A stretch of 64,000 bases of DNA from Plantibacter sp050587525 (GCF_050587525.1 NZ_JBOBFT010000008.1:62001-126000), one strand, 5' to 3'; positions 8,320 through 17,364 are shown, counted from the stretch's first letter. The notes: generated by a model from the sequence alone, not told the origin. A program made the numbers and translations.

Positions 8320-9866
8320 AACTGCAGCTCACGCTGAACACGTTCCGCCGGAGTGCGTGGCAGGTCGTCGGCCTCGTCCTCGCCGTCCTCGGCGGCCTGT
8401 GGGTCATCGTGCTGGCAGGTACCGGCCTCGTCGCCCTCCGCCTCGTCGAGCCGGAGATCGCGCGGAACATCGTGGTGCTCGCCGGCTCGCTCGTCGTGCT
8501 CGGCTTCATCCTGCTGCCGCTCGTGTTCGGCGTCGACGATCAGCTCGATCCGCGGTCGTTCTCGCTCTTCGGCATGAAGAACCGCACGCTCGCGGCCGGT
8601 CTCTTCGCCGCTGCGCTCATCGGCGTCCCCTCGATCGTGCTCGCCGTCCTGAGCGTGACGACGGTCGTGACCTGGTCGCGTGGCGCACTGCCCGTGGTGT
8701 TCGCCATCCTGTCGGCGGTCCTCGCGGTGGCGACCTGCGTGCTGCTCGCCAGGGTGACGACGTCCATCGCCGCCAGCCTGCTCGCCACCAGGCGCGCCAA
8801 AGAGGTCATGGGCGTCATCGGCCTCGTCCTCATCGTCGCCGTGAGCCCTGCCATCGTTGCCCTCGCTACGGTCGACTGGCAGCGCGACGGGTTCGCCGTC
8901 GGCGCGCGGGTGGCCGACATCCTCAGCTGGACGCCGCTCGGCGCCGTCTGGTCCTTCCCGGGCGATGCCGCGCTCGGCGACGTCGGCGCCGCCGTCGTGA
9001 AACTGCTGCTCGTCCTCGTCACCCTCGGCCTCCTCTGGCTGCTCTGGGAGTGGATCGTCGCAAAGATGCTCGTCACCCCCGAGCGCGCGGGCCAGGCCAA
9101 GGAGTACGGCGGCCTCGGCTGGTTCGACCTCCTGCCGGGTCGTCCCGCAGGCGTCATCGCCGCTCGCAGCATGACCTACTGGCTGCGCGACTCGCGCTAC
9201 CTCGTGCCGCTCATCATGATTCCGATCGCGCCGTTCCTGATGCTCGTGCCACTGAGCTTCGCGGGAGTGCCAGGCAACGTCCTGGCCCTGCTGCCGTTGC
9301 CCGTCATGTGCATCTTCCTCGGCTGGGCCATCCACAACGACCTCTCCTCGGACTCGACGGCCATCTGGTTGCACGTGGCGTCAGGCGTGAAGGGAACGGC
9401 GGACCGCATCGGCCGGCTGTTCCCCGTGCTGCTCGTCGGCATCCCGCTCGTGATCATCGGTTCGACCGTGAGCATCCTCTTCTTCGGGGACTGGGACGCA
9501 CTGCCCGCCATGATCGGCGTGAGCACGTGTCTGCTCCTGAGCGGTGTCGGCATCTCCAGCTTCACCTCGGCGATGTTCCCGTACCCGACGAGCCTTCCCG
9601 GCGACAGCGCGTTCCTGCAGCCGCAGTCGTCCGGAGCGACCGGAGCCGCGGTGCAGTCGTTCAGCCTGCTCGGCTCCCTCGTCCTGACGATCCCGGCGGG
9701 CATCTTCGCGGGTCTCGGACTCGCCGGGAACCCGAACTGGCACATGGCATCGCTCGTCGCGGGCGTCGGCATCGGACTCATCGTGCTCGTCGCGGGAGTG
9801 CTCGCCGGCGGACGCGTCTTCGACCGCCGCAGCCCCGAGATCGTGGGCTTCGCGACCGCGCACTGA
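8295..9866 (+). CDS. multi-pass ABC transporter permease
   Basis: A 523-residue membrane protein with roughly a dozen hydrophobic segments, starting MVAQLLRLKLQLTLNTFRR at ATG 8295. It overlaps the ATPase gene by 25 bp in another frame, so the two are translationally linked. The N-terminal cytoplasmic amphipathic segment followed by WQVVGLVLAVLGGLWV is typical of large ABC-2-like permeases found in actinobacteria. The transported substrate cannot be inferred. The start at 8160 would add about 45 residues that have no coding character, so it is rejected. Confidence 0.8.
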   Translation: MVAQLLRLKLQLTLNTFRRSAWQVVGLVLAVLGGLWVIVLAGTGLVALRLVEPEIARNIVVLAGSLVVLGFILLPLVFGVDDQLDPRSFSLFGMKNRTLAAGLFAAALIGVPSIVLAVLSVTTVVTWSRGALPVVFAILSAVLAVATCVLLARVTTSIAASLLATRRAKEVMGVIGLVLIVAVSPAIVALATVDWQRDGFAVGARVADILSWTPLGAVWSFPGDAALGDVGAAVVKLLLVLVTLGLLWLLWEWIVAKMLVTPERAGQAKEYGGLGWFDLLPGRPAGVIAARSMTYWLRDSRYLVPLIMIPIAPFLMLVPLSFAGVPGNVLALLPLPVMCIFLGWAIHNDLSSDSTAIWLHVASGVKGTADRIGRLFPVLLVGIPLVIIGSTVSILFFGDWDALPAMIGVSTCLLLSGVGISSFTSAMFPYPTSLPGDSAFLQPQSSGATGAAVQSFSLLGSLVLTIPAGIFAGLGLAGNPNWHMASLVAGVGIGLIVLVAGVLAGGRVFDRRSPEIVGFATAH

Positions 9867-9943
9867 CGCGGCTCGACATCGCACGCACGCACGGGACGGG
9901 TCCGTCCGACCGGCGGTACCATGGAGGAATGGTGGAGCACAGC

Positions 9944-10219
9944 ATGAGCATCAGCGATCCAGGCTCGATTCCGGACGGCGGCGGCACGGCCACGCTGGAC
10001 CGTGAACTGCAGGAGCTGCTCGAGAACGAGAGCATCGAACCCGGCGACCACGAGCGTTTCTCCCACTACGTGAAGAAGGAGAAGATCCTCGAGTCCGCGC
10101 TCAGCGGCAAGCCAGTGAAGGCTCTCTGCGGCAAGAAGTGGACGCCGGGGCGCGATCCCGAGAAGTTCCCGGTCTGCCCGCAGTGCAAGGAGATCTACGA
10201 GAAGCTCCTCCGCGACTGA
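9944..10219 (+). CDS. DUF3039 family small protein
   Basis: A 91-residue protein of the actinobacterial DUF3039 family. The conserved core reads LDRELQELLENESIEPGDHERF, then HYVKKEKILESALSGKPVKALCGKKW and CPQCKEIYEKL. The Cys residues (ALCGK and CPQCK) form a likely metal-binding set. ATG 9944 is preferred because GGTGGAG lies 6 nt upstream; ATG 9929 in the same frame would add MVEHS. Function is unknown for the family. It is followed by a strong hairpin and the convergent pncB gene. Confidence 0.8.
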   Translation: MSISDPGSIPDGGGTATLDRELQELLENESIEPGDHERFSHYVKKEKILESALSGKPVKALCGKKWTPGRDPEKFPVCPQCKEIYEKLLRD

Positions 10220-10239
10220 CGCACCCCTCCCGACACCGC

Positions 10240-10305
10240 GAAACCTCCGTTTTCGTGCAATGTGACCCGTTTCGAGGGCACGTCTTGCACGAGAACGGAG
10301 GTTTC
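10240..10305. terminator. long-stem bidirectional terminator or palindromic repeat
   Basis: Arms at 10240-10260 and 10285-10305 are complementary at 20 of 21 positions (cores CCTCCGTTTTCGTGCAA and TTGCACGAGAACGGAGG) around a 24-nt loop, and pairing extends a few bases outward. It sits between the convergent DUF3039 and pncB genes, so termination is the simplest role. The arm length is unusual for a terminator. Confidence 0.6.
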
Positions 10306-10312
10306 GTGTGGG

Positions 10313-11641
10313 TCAGGCCTCGAGGTAGACCGTGGGGATGACGGGGTCGCCGCGGGTGAGGCTCACCGCGCGTGGCGGCAGTTCGGCCACTGAAGCGGCA
10401 CGGTGCTCACGTGCGAGGAGCGTCCCGGCGCGTCCGAGATAGCGTTCGTCGATCTCGCCGCCCTCGACGAGCGGGACGACGAGCCGACGCTCGGTCGCTC
10501 CATCGGCTGCAGCCTCGACGGCACCGCCCGGGCCGTCGCCGAGGTAGACGCGCTCCTCGCGGGCCACGCCGTGCCGGTCGTAGGCGCGAGCCGCGCTCTT
10601 CCGGCCGCCGACGGTCGCCTTCTCGGCAGACTTCTTGGCAACGCTCACCCACTCGCCGTCGTCGCCGCGGTGGGCGACGAGCTTGTAGACCATGCCCATC
10701 GCGGGGGAGCCGGAACCCGTGACGACCGACGTGCCGACGCCGTAGGAGTCGACGGGCGAGGCGGCGAGGGCCGCGACGGCGTGTTCGTCGAGGTCGTTCG
10801 TGACCGTGATCTTCGTGTTCACTGCGCCGAGCGAGTCGAGGAGCGCCCGTACCTCCGCGACGACCGTCGGCAGGTCGCCGGAGTCGATGCGGACGGCTCC
10901 GAGTTCCGTTCCCGCGATCTCCACGCCGAGGCGCACCGCCGCGTCGATGTCGTAGGTGTCCACGAGCAGCGTCGTCCCGGCGCCCATCGAATCGATCTGG
11001 GCGCGGAAGGCGTCCGCCTCGGTGTCGTGGAGGAGTGTGAAGGAGTGCGCGGCGGTGCCCATCGTGGGGATGCCCCACGTGCGTCCGGCTTCGAGGTTCG
11101 AGGTGGCGCTGAACCCGGCGATGAACGCGGCGCGCGCGGCGGCCACGGCCGAGCGCTCGCCCGTCCGGCGGGATCCCATCTCGGCGAGTGGCCTGGTTCC
11201 GGCAGCCGAGGTCATCCGGGCTGCGGCGGTCGCGACGGCGGAGTCGTAGTTGAACACGCTGAGCGCGAGGGTCTCGAGGATGACGGCTTCGGCGAAGGTG
11301 CCCTCGACGACGAGGATGGGGGAGCCCGGGAAGAAGACCTCGCCCTCCTGGTAACCCCAGATCGAGCCGGAGAAGCGGTAGTCGGCGAGCCAATCGAGCG
11401 CCGCCGCGCTCACGACCTGCTCCTCACGCAGCCAGTCGAGTTCGGCGTCGCCGAACCGGAACCGCTGGAGAAGTTCGAGGAAGCGGCCGGTACCGGCGAC
11501 GACGCCGTAGCGGCGTCCGCCGGACAATCGCCTCGCGAAGAGCTCGAAGAGGCACTCGCGATCCGCCGTGCCGCGCGCCAACGCGGCGTCGAGCATCGTG
11601 AGTTCGTATCGGTCGGTGAGGAGAGCTGAAGACTCGTGCAC
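10313..11641 (-). CDS. pncB: nicotinate phosphoribosyltransferase
   Basis: A 442-residue cytoplasmic enzyme of NAD salvage converting nicotinate, PRPP and ATP to nicotinate mononucleotide. The N-terminus ALLTDRYELTMLDAAL is the family hallmark. Further motifs are GSRRTGERSAVAAARAAFIAGFSATSN (substrate/phosphoribosyl region), GTAAHSFTLLHD, and VRIDSGDLPTVVAEVR (PRPP-site region). Length matches the actinobacterial type. Start is GTG 11641. It is transcribed away from murI and shares the intergenic region 11642-11730 with it. Confidence 0.93.
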   Translation of the reverse strand: MHESSALLTDRYELTMLDAALARGTADRECLFELFARRLSGGRRYGVVAGTGRFLELLQRFRFGDAELDWLREEQVVSAAALDWLADYRFSGSIWGYQEGEVFFPGSPILVVEGTFAEAVILETLALSVFNYDSAVATAAARMTSAAGTRPLAEMGSRRTGERSAVAAARAAFIAGFSATSNLEAGRTWGIPTMGTAAHSFTLLHDTEADAFRAQIDSMGAGTTLLVDTYDIDAAVRLGVEIAGTELGAVRIDSGDLPTVVAEVRALLDSLGAVNTKITVTNDLDEHAVAALAASPVDSYGVGTSVVTGSGSPAMGMVYKLVAHRGDDGEWVSVAKKSAEKATVGGRKSAARAYDRHGVAREERVYLGDGPGGAVEAAADGATERRLVVPLVEGGEIDERYLGRAGTLLAREHRAASVAELPPRAVSLTRGDPVIPTVYLEA

Positions 11642-11730
11642 CCCGTCAGCCTATCGCCGGGACGGCGGCGGGCGTCCAGCGGTCCGGAAGGAATCGGGTC
11701 GCGGCGCTCGCGAGGGTAGGCTTGGACATC

Positions 11731-12564
11731 GTGAACGACGCACCCATCGGCATCTTCGACTCCGGCGTCGGCGGCCTCACCGTGGCACGCGCGATCAGCA
11801 ATCAGCTGCCCGGAGAGTCCATCATCTACATCGGTGACACGGCGCACTCGCCGTACGGTCCGAAACCCATCGCGGACGTGCGGCGCTACTCGCTTGAGGT
11901 CCTCGACACGCTCGTCGACCAGGGCGTCAAGATGCTGGTGATCGCGTGCAACACGGCTTCTGCCGCGATGCTGCGCGATGCCCGGGAGCGGTACTCCGTC
12001 CCGGTGATCGAAGTGATCCAGCCCGCCGTGCGCGCGGCGATCCGGAGTACGCGCAACGGTCGCATCGGCGTCATCGGAACGGTCGGAACCATCAACTCCC
12101 GCGCGTACCAGGACATGTTCGAGGTGCACCCGGACCTCACGGTGTACGGCCAGGCCTGCCCGAGATTCGTCGAATTCGTCGAAGCCGGCGTCACGACCGG
12201 CAGCGAACTGCTCGCCTCCGCCGAGGAGTACCTCGCGCCGTTGCGCCACGCGGGCGTCGACACCGTCGTCCTCGGCTGCACGCACTATCCGTTCCTGAAG
12301 GGCGCCATCAGCTACGTGCTGGGGCCGGACGTCTCGCTCGTGTCGAGCGACTCCGAGACGGCGAACGACGTGTACCGCACGCTCGTGACCCGTGACCTGC
12401 TCCGCACCTCGCCGCTCTCTCCCTCGTACAGCTACGAGGCGACGGGGACGAGCGCCGAGGAGTTCATCACACTCGCCAACCGTCTCATGGGCCGCGAGAT
12501 CCAAGCCGTCTCGCTCGTCCAGACGGGCGTCATCGATCTGCCATCCACCATCACTGAGGAGTGA
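11731..12564 (+). CDS. murI: glutamate racemase
   Basis: A 277-residue cofactor-independent racemase that supplies D-glutamate for peptidoglycan. The N-terminal PIGIFDSGVGGLTVAR is diagnostic. The two catalytic cysteines lie in VIACNTASA (near residue 73) and LGCTHYPFL (near residue 182). GTG 11731 is chosen because the family begins within a few residues of PIGIFDSG; a TTG at 11722 would add three residues. A TAGGCT box at 11716-11721 gives a near-leaderless transcript. It begins a tight three-gene run: murI overlaps the rph ribosome site, and rph overlaps rdgB by 4 bp. Confidence 0.95.
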   Translation: MNDAPIGIFDSGVGGLTVARAISNQLPGESIIYIGDTAHSPYGPKPIADVRRYSLEVLDTLVDQGVKMLVIACNTASAAMLRDARERYSVPVIEVIQPAVRAAIRSTRNGRIGVIGTVGTINSRAYQDMFEVHPDLTVYGQACPRFVEFVEAGVTTGSELLASAEEYLAPLRHAGVDTVVLGCTHYPFLKGAISYVLGPDVSLVSSDSETANDVYRTLVTRDLLRTSPLSPSYSYEATGTSAEEFITLANRLMGREIQAVSLVQTGVIDLPSTITEE

Positions 12565-12566
12565 CC

Positions 12567-13304
12567 ATGTCCGACACCCTGCGCGCCGACGGCCGTACCA
12601 ACGAACAACTGCGCGAGATCACGATCGAACGCGGATGGAGCGAGCAGGCCGAGGGGTCGGCGCTCATCTCCTACGGTCGCACGAAGGTGCTGTGCACGGC
12701 ATCGTTCACGAACGGCGTGCCCCGCTGGCTGAAGGGCAAGGGCACCGGCTGGGTCACGGCCGAGTACTCGATGCTGCCCCGCTCGACCAACGAGCGCATG
12801 GACCGCGAGTCGGTCAAGGGCCGCATCGGCGGTCGCACCCACGAGATCTCACGGCTCGTCGGACGGAGCCTCCGCGCCGTCATCGACACGAAGGCCCTCG
12901 GTGAGAACACGATCGTGATCGACTGCGACGTCCTCCAGGCGGACGGCGGCACTCGCACCGCTGCGATCACGGGTGCGTACGTCGCCCTGGCCGACGCGAT
13001 CGAGTGGGCCCGCACGCAGAAGTTCATCGCCCAGAAGGCGACGCCGCTCACCGACAGCGTCTCCGCGGTGTCCGTCGGCATCATCGACGGCGTGCCCATG
13101 CTCGACCTGGCATATGTCGAGGACGTCCGCGCGGAGACCGACATGAATGTCGTCGTGACCGGTCGCGGGCACTTCGTGGAGGTGCAGGGAACGGCCGAGG
13201 GCGCGCCGTTCGACCGCGCCGAGCTCGACTCCCTGCTCGACCTCGCCGTCGGCGGCGCAGCGACTCTGGCGACCATCCAGCAGACGGCGCTCGGCCTCCG
13301 ATGA
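12567..13304 (+). CDS. rph: ribonuclease PH
   Basis: A 245-residue phosphorolytic 3'-5' exoribonuclease that trims tRNA 3' ends. It has RADGRTNEQLREITIERGWSEQAEGSAL, SYGRTKVLCTASF and the phosphate-binding segment IGGRTHEISRLVGRSLRAVID. Also present are DCDVLQADGGTRTAAITGAYVAL and MNVVVTGRGHFVEVQGTAEG. ATG 12567 is preferred because GAGGAG ends 5 nt upstream; a GTG at 12561 lies within that site. The murI-rph-rdgB order is the standard one in Actinobacteria. Confidence 0.96.
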   Translation: MSDTLRADGRTNEQLREITIERGWSEQAEGSALISYGRTKVLCTASFTNGVPRWLKGKGTGWVTAEYSMLPRSTNERMDRESVKGRIGGRTHEISRLVGRSLRAVIDTKALGENTIVIDCDVLQADGGTRTAAITGAYVALADAIEWARTQKFIAQKATPLTDSVSAVSVGIIDGVPMLDLAYVEDVRAETDMNVVVTGRGHFVEVQGTAEGAPFDRAELDSLLDLAVGGAATLATIQQTALGLR

Positions 13305-13948
13305 CACTCGAAGTCGTCCTCGCCACGCACAACCAGCACAAGGTCGAGGAGTTCCAGCGCCTCCTGTCGCGGGACGTGCCCGGGATCCACGTCGTGGCCT
13401 ATGACGGTCCCGAGCCGGTCGAGGACGGCACGACGTTCACCGAGAACGCGTTCATCAAGGCGCGCGTCGCGGCGGCCCACACCGGCAAGATCGCCCTCGC
13501 GGACGATTCCGGACTGAGCGTCGACATCCTCGGTGGCGCCCCCGGCATCTTCTCCGCGCGCTGGGCGGGTTCACAGCACGATGCTGCAGCCAACCTCGCG
13601 CTCCTGCTCGACCAGCTGACCGACGTCCACGCCGAGCACCGTGGCGCGATGTTCTCCTGCCACATCGCACTCGTGGTGCCTGGGGATCCCGGCCTCGAGC
13701 ACGTCGCCGTCGGCGAGTGGCGCGGCGAGCTCGCGACGGGACCGCGCGGCGCCGACGGATTCGGCTACGACCCGATCTTCGTGCCGGCGGGTGACACCCG
13801 CACGGCCGCGGAACTCTCGCCGGAGGAGAAGAACGAGGTCAGCCATCGTGCGCTGGCCTTCGAACGACTCGTACCGGTCCTCCGCGGACTCATCTCGACG
13901 ACGCGAGGACGCCAGGACGACGCAACGACGGCGCGACGACGACGCTGA
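13301..13948 (+). CDS. rdgB: XTP/dITP diphosphatase (non-canonical purine NTP pyrophosphatase)
   Basis: A 215-residue Ham1/RdgB enzyme that hydrolyses dITP, XTP and similar damaged nucleotides. Motifs in order: VVLATHNQHKVEEF (N-terminal phosphate loop), ENAFIKARVAA, ALADDSGLSVDILGGAPGIFSARW (catalytic acidic pair) and GADGFGYDPIFVP (base recognition). ATG 13301 overlaps the rph stop by 4 bp. A short Arg/Thr-rich tail after residue 200 is outside the usual domain. The final codons form the left arm of the following terminator. Confidence 0.95.
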   Translation: MTLEVVLATHNQHKVEEFQRLLSRDVPGIHVVAYDGPEPVEDGTTFTENAFIKARVAAAHTGKIALADDSGLSVDILGGAPGIFSARWAGSQHDAAANLALLLDQLTDVHAEHRGAMFSCHIALVVPGDPGLEHVAVGEWRGELATGPRGADGFGYDPIFVPAGDTRTAAELSPEEKNEVSHRALAFERLVPVLRGLISTTRGRQDDATTARRRR

Positions 13949-13984
13949 ACCGGATCCCGCGGGATCGGCTCAGCGTCGTCGTCG
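13934..13984. terminator. bidirectional terminator overlapping the rdgB stop
   Basis: A perfect 15-bp stem is formed by 13934-13948 and 13970-13984, with cores GACGACGCTGA and TCAGCGTCGTC. It lies between the convergent rdgB and anmK genes. Confidence 0.65.
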
Positions 13985-13992
13985 TTCAGCCG

Positions 13993-15174
13993 CTAGTGCG
14001 CCGCGACGCGTGACTGCAATGCGAGCGAACGGGGCTGCTCCGTCAGGGGCGTGGGGAGGGACAGCGGTCCGGCACCCGGCGTGAACGTGCCGAGGATCCG
14101 GGGTTCCCGTGCGCCCGTCCCGGCGATCGTCGTTCCGGCGAGGCCGTGCGCGGAGCACCAGCCGATGAGCGCGAACGCGATCGCCTCCTTGTCGTCCGCC
14201 GGGGCTCCGAAGGAATCCGACAGGACGACGTCGACCTCGGGAAGTGCTGCGCGCAGGCCGCCGAGGAGGACCGGGTTGCGGCACCCGCCGCCCGAGACGA
14301 CGAGGGTCGTGACGCCCGCAGCGGCCACATCGGCAGCGACCGTCCGCACGGTGAGCTCCGTGAGGGTCGCGATGAGGTCGGCGGGTTCCGGGGCTGTTCC
14401 GGCCTCGGCGATCGCGTCGTCGATGTAGCTGCCGTGGAAGTGCTCCTTGCCCGTGCTCTTGGGCGCCTGGATGGCGTAGTAGGGGTCGGCGAGCAGCACG
14501 GCGAGCAGGGTGTCGTCGATCGTGCCGGAAGCGGCGATGCGGCCGTCCTCGTCGTACCCGAGGCTGTTCGCGCCCGTCGAGACGATGACGGAGTCGATGA
14601 GCGCGTTCGCGGGGCCGATGTCGTACGCCGACAGCCCGCGGTCGGGCGAGACGATCGTGATGTTCGAGATGCCGCCCAGGTTGAGCGCGGCCGGAGTGCC
14701 CTCGACGTCGGCGAGGAGGAGCTCGTCCATGTACGAGATGAGCGGAGCTCCGTGGCCGCCCGCCGTGATGTCGCGGATCCGCACGTCGGACAGCACGGGT
14801 GCGCCCGTGCGCTCCGCGATCCAGGCCGGCTGGCCGATCTGCAGCGTGCCGAGCGCGTGGCCGCCGGCGACCCAGTGGAAGACGGTCTGGCCGTGGGTGA
14901 CGACGAGGTCGACGTCCCCCGCGGCGGCGATCGCGTCGGCCGGGGCGCCGGCGAACGCCTGGCCGATGAGGGTGTCGAGCTCGCACACCTCTGCGAAGGT
15001 CGTCGGAGCAGGAGGGAGCGCCGCGACGAGCCGTGAACGGAGCTCGTCCGGGTACGGCGTGCTGTCGGTGAACTCGACCGTTCCCGTCAACCGCCCGTCG
15101 ATCAGATCGAAGTCGACGATCGCCGCATCGATGCCGTCGTGGGACGTGCCGGAGATCATTCCGAGAACGCGCAT
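13993..15174 (-). CDS. anmK: anhydro-N-acetylmuramic acid kinase
   Basis: A 393-residue sugar kinase of cell-wall recycling that phosphorylates and opens 1,6-anhydro-MurNAc to MurNAc-6-phosphate. It starts MRVLGMISGTSHDGIDAAIVDF, the family signature with the ATP-phosphate loop and the Asp of GTSxDGID. Also visible are HGQTVFH, LNLGGISNIT, YDIGPANALIDS and LVVSGGGCRNPVL. ATG 15174 is chosen because the signature begins at residue 4; the very long upstream open frame is antisense to the next gene. No murQ or transporter lies adjacent. Confidence 0.92.
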   Translation of the reverse strand: MRVLGMISGTSHDGIDAAIVDFDLIDGRLTGTVEFTDSTPYPDELRSRLVAALPPAPTTFAEVCELDTLIGQAFAGAPADAIAAAGDVDLVVTHGQTVFHWVAGGHALGTLQIGQPAWIAERTGAPVLSDVRIRDITAGGHGAPLISYMDELLLADVEGTPAALNLGGISNITIVSPDRGLSAYDIGPANALIDSVIVSTGANSLGYDEDGRIAASGTIDDTLLAVLLADPYYAIQAPKSTGKEHFHGSYIDDAIAEAGTAPEPADLIATLTELTVRTVAADVAAAGVTTLVVSGGGCRNPVLLGGLRAALPEVDVVLSDSFGAPADDKEAIAFALIGWCSAHGLAGTTIAGTGAREPRILGTFTPGAGPLSLPTPLTEQPRSLALQSRVAAH

Positions 15175-15231
15175 GCCGTGATTCCTCCTGGGGGATTCGG
15201 GGTGGGGAGCGGATGCGGATCCTTGTTGATC

Positions 15232-15239
15232 ATGCGCAT
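15232..15239. promoter_or_regulatory. palindrome ahead of the cation diffusion facilitator
   Basis: ATGCGCAT, with partly symmetric flanks, is followed about 12 bp later by a possible -10 (TATCTT at 15246-15251). This could be a metal-sensor operator for the efflux gene at 15301, but the assignment is speculative. Confidence 0.2.
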
Positions 15240-15300
15240 CATTCCTATCTTGCCCGACCCTCTGGCGCGCCCCGGACGATCCTCGTACGGTGAGAGGGAC

Positions 15301-16212
15301 ATGGCACACGATCACTCCCACACCAACTCCGCGAACCGCACCCGATTGACGATCGCCATCGCGATCATCGGGACGGTGCTCATCGTCGAAGTCATCGGCG
15401 CCTGGATCAGCGGTTCGCTCTCGCTCCTCGCCGATGCCGGCCACATGCTGTCCGACCTGACCGGCCTCATCATCGCGCTCGTCGCGACGATCGTCGCGGC
15501 CAGGCCCGCCACCGACCGTCAGACGTTCGGGTATCAGCGAGCCGAGGTCTTCGGTGCGCTGATCAACGGCCTCATCCTCGTGGCCGTGGCGATCTCCGTG
15601 CTCATCGAAGGCGTCTCGCGGCTGATCACCCCCGCGGAGGGTGAGGTGCAGAGCCTCCCCATGCTCATCGTGGCCATCATCGGCCTCATCGCGAACGTGT
15701 GTGCGCTCGTCGTCCTGAGCGGCGGCCGGGGCACCTCGATCAACATGCGCGGCGCCTACCTCGAAGTCCTCGGCGACATGCTCGGCTCCATCGCCGTCAT
15801 CATCGCGGCAGTCGTCATCATGACGACGGGCTTCGTTCAGGCGGACGCGATCGCGTCGCTGGCCATCGCAGCGATGATCGTGCCGCGCGCCCTGTCCCTG
15901 CTCCGCGACGTCGTGCGCGTGCTGAGCGAATCCGCCCCCGCCGACACGAACGTGCAGGAGATCCGGGACCACCTCACCGGCACCGACGGCGTCGTGGCCG
16001 TGCACGACGTCCACGTCTGGCAGATCACCTCCGGGCACCCGGTGTTCTCGGCGCACGTCGTCGTCAAGCGCGAGGTGTTCGAGCGCGGCGGCACCGGTGA
16101 ACTCCTGGACCGCCTCGGCTCCTGCCTCCACGACCACTTCGACGTGGAGCACTCGACCTTCCAGTTGGAGCCGGAAGAGCATGCGGCGCACGAGGACACC
16201 CACCACGCTTAA
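15301..16212 (+). CDS. cation diffusion facilitator (CzcD/ZitB-like metal efflux)
   Basis: A 303-residue membrane antiporter exporting Zn2+ or related divalent cations. The His-rich start MAHDHSHTNSAN precedes six transmembrane segments. Metal-site motifs are DAGHMLSD in helix II and EVLGDMLGS in helix V, giving the HxxxD-type tetrahedral site of zinc/cobalt transporters. The C-terminal domain (VHVWQITSGHPVFSAHVVV) is the ferredoxin-like dimer domain that binds further metal. It ends with more His residues. The start is ATG 15301 with AGAGGGAC upstream. It is divergent from anmK. Confidence 0.9.
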   Translation: MAHDHSHTNSANRTRLTIAIAIIGTVLIVEVIGAWISGSLSLLADAGHMLSDLTGLIIALVATIVAARPATDRQTFGYQRAEVFGALINGLILVAVAISVLIEGVSRLITPAEGEVQSLPMLIVAIIGLIANVCALVVLSGGRGTSINMRGAYLEVLGDMLGSIAVIIAAVVIMTTGFVQADAIASLAIAAMIVPRALSLLRDVVRVLSESAPADTNVQEIRDHLTGTDGVVAVHDVHVWQITSGHPVFSAHVVVKREVFERGGTGELLDRLGSCLHDHFDVEHSTFQLEPEEHAAHEDTHHA

Positions 16213-16262
16213 CGCACGGATCCTCCGCACTCAGCAGGGCTGAACGCGGAGGATCCGGTGCG
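16213..16262. terminator. bidirectional terminator between convergent genes
   Basis: GGATCCTCCGC (16218-16228) and GCGGAGGATCC (16246-16256) form a perfect 11-bp stem with further outer pairing (CGCAC with GTGCG). It separates the metal efflux gene and the dedA gene. Confidence 0.65.
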
Positions 16263-16274
16263 TGGGACGGGCTG

Positions 16275-17018
16275 CTACGACTCGGTGCCTTCGCGCTTGC
16301 CGAAGACGTCCTCGTTCGCGAGACGGGCCGCCGCAGCTGCGCGCTCCTCGTCGGTGACGGAGTCCTGCAGCTGCTTGGCCTTGCGTGTGGACTGGATGTA
16401 GTGCCACACGGTGGGGATGAGGGTGACGACGACGGCGCCGATGAGGATGACGTCGATGTAGTTCTGCACGAACGTCGCGACCGGCGGGATGTATCCGAGG
16501 AGGTAGCCGAAGTAGGTGAGACCCGCGCCCCAGATGAGCGCACCGATGAGGTTGTACAGCGAGTACTTCTTGTAGTTCATGTGGCCGATGCCGGCGGCGA
16601 CCGGCGCGAAGGTGCGCACGATCGGGACGAAGCGGGCCAGGATGACGGCGAGGGCGCCGAATCGCTCGAAGAACGAGTTCGTGCGTTCGACGTTCTTGAT
16701 GCTGAAGAGCCCGGACTCCTTCTTCTCGAAGACCTTCGGCCCGAGCTTGTGTCCGATCAGATAGCCGACCTCGCCACCGAGGAACGCCGCGAACCCGATC
16801 GCGAGACAGACCCACCAGATGTCGATGTGGATGATCGCCGCCGGACCGAAGGTGAGGAGTCCGGTGATGACGAGCAGGGTGTCGCCGGGGAGGAGGAAGC
16901 CGACGAGGAGGCCCGTCTCTGCGAAGACGATCGCGCAGACGACGACGAGCGCCCACGGCCCGACGGACGTGATGATGCCCTCCGGGTCGAGCCACGGGAT
17001 GAGTGCGGTATGGACCAT
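16275..17018 (-). CDS. DedA family membrane protein
   Basis: A 247-residue polytopic membrane protein of the DedA/SNARE-associated family, implicated in undecaprenyl-phosphate or phospholipid recycling across the membrane. It has FAETGLLVGFLLPGDTLL near residues 32-49, the re-entrant region GGEVGYLIGHKLG, and the conserved FFERFGALAVILARFVPIVRTFAPVAAGIGHM with the essential Arg of RFVPIVRT. The C-terminal tail is charged and Ala-rich. ATG 17018 is used. The tRNA-Leu gene lies about 140 bp upstream on the same strand. Confidence 0.9.
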   Translation of the reverse strand: MVHTALIPWLDPEGIITSVGPWALVVVCAIVFAETGLLVGFLLPGDTLLVITGLLTFGPAAIIHIDIWWVCLAIGFAAFLGGEVGYLIGHKLGPKVFEKKESGLFSIKNVERTNSFFERFGALAVILARFVPIVRTFAPVAAGIGHMNYKKYSLYNLIGALIWGAGLTYFGYLLGYIPPVATFVQNYIDVILIGAVVVTLIPTVWHYIQSTRKAKQLQDSVTDEERAAAAARLANEDVFGKREGTES

Positions 17019-17155
17019 GGGCTGGTGCTCCTGAAGTTCTCGTGGCCCGAGGGTGGGCCGTGAAGGTCGGGTCGGTCGGAGTATCGGTTCTTCGGCCGGC
17101 AGCAGCCTGCTGGAGGTCAGGCGTCCGCGACAAACGGTGAACGGTGCCGCTCACG

Positions 17156-17237
17156 TACGGGAGAAGGGACTTGAACCCTCACGCTCGAAAGCACAGGAAC
17201 CTAAATCCTGCGTGTCTGCCAATTCCACCACTCCCGC
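17156..17237 (-). tRNA. tRNA-Leu (anticodon UAG)
   Basis: Read on the minus strand, the acceptor arms GCGGGAG and CTCCCGT pair with a terminal G-U. The anticodon stem CAGGA/TCCTG encloses loop TTTAGGT, giving anticodon UAG. A long variable arm and A73 fit a class II leucine tRNA. The T-arm has GGTTCAAGTCC. The CCA end is not encoded. Length is 82 nt. Confidence 0.95.
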
Positions 17238-17364
17238 GGGTGGGATCAGTCTACGTGAGCAGAAGGCCGACGCTATGAGGATTCCCTGAGCTTCCCAAGG
17301 TTCATCACAGGGTCGCGGAGGACGATAAAACGCCATCCGCGTGCACGTGAGGCCGTCGCCCGTG

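Noticed and set aside
13993..16230. Very long minus-strand open frame running beyond anmK across the cation diffusion facilitator gene
   Set aside because: It is an antisense shadow of high-GC codon use. Only the anmK part from ATG 15174 has family motifs.
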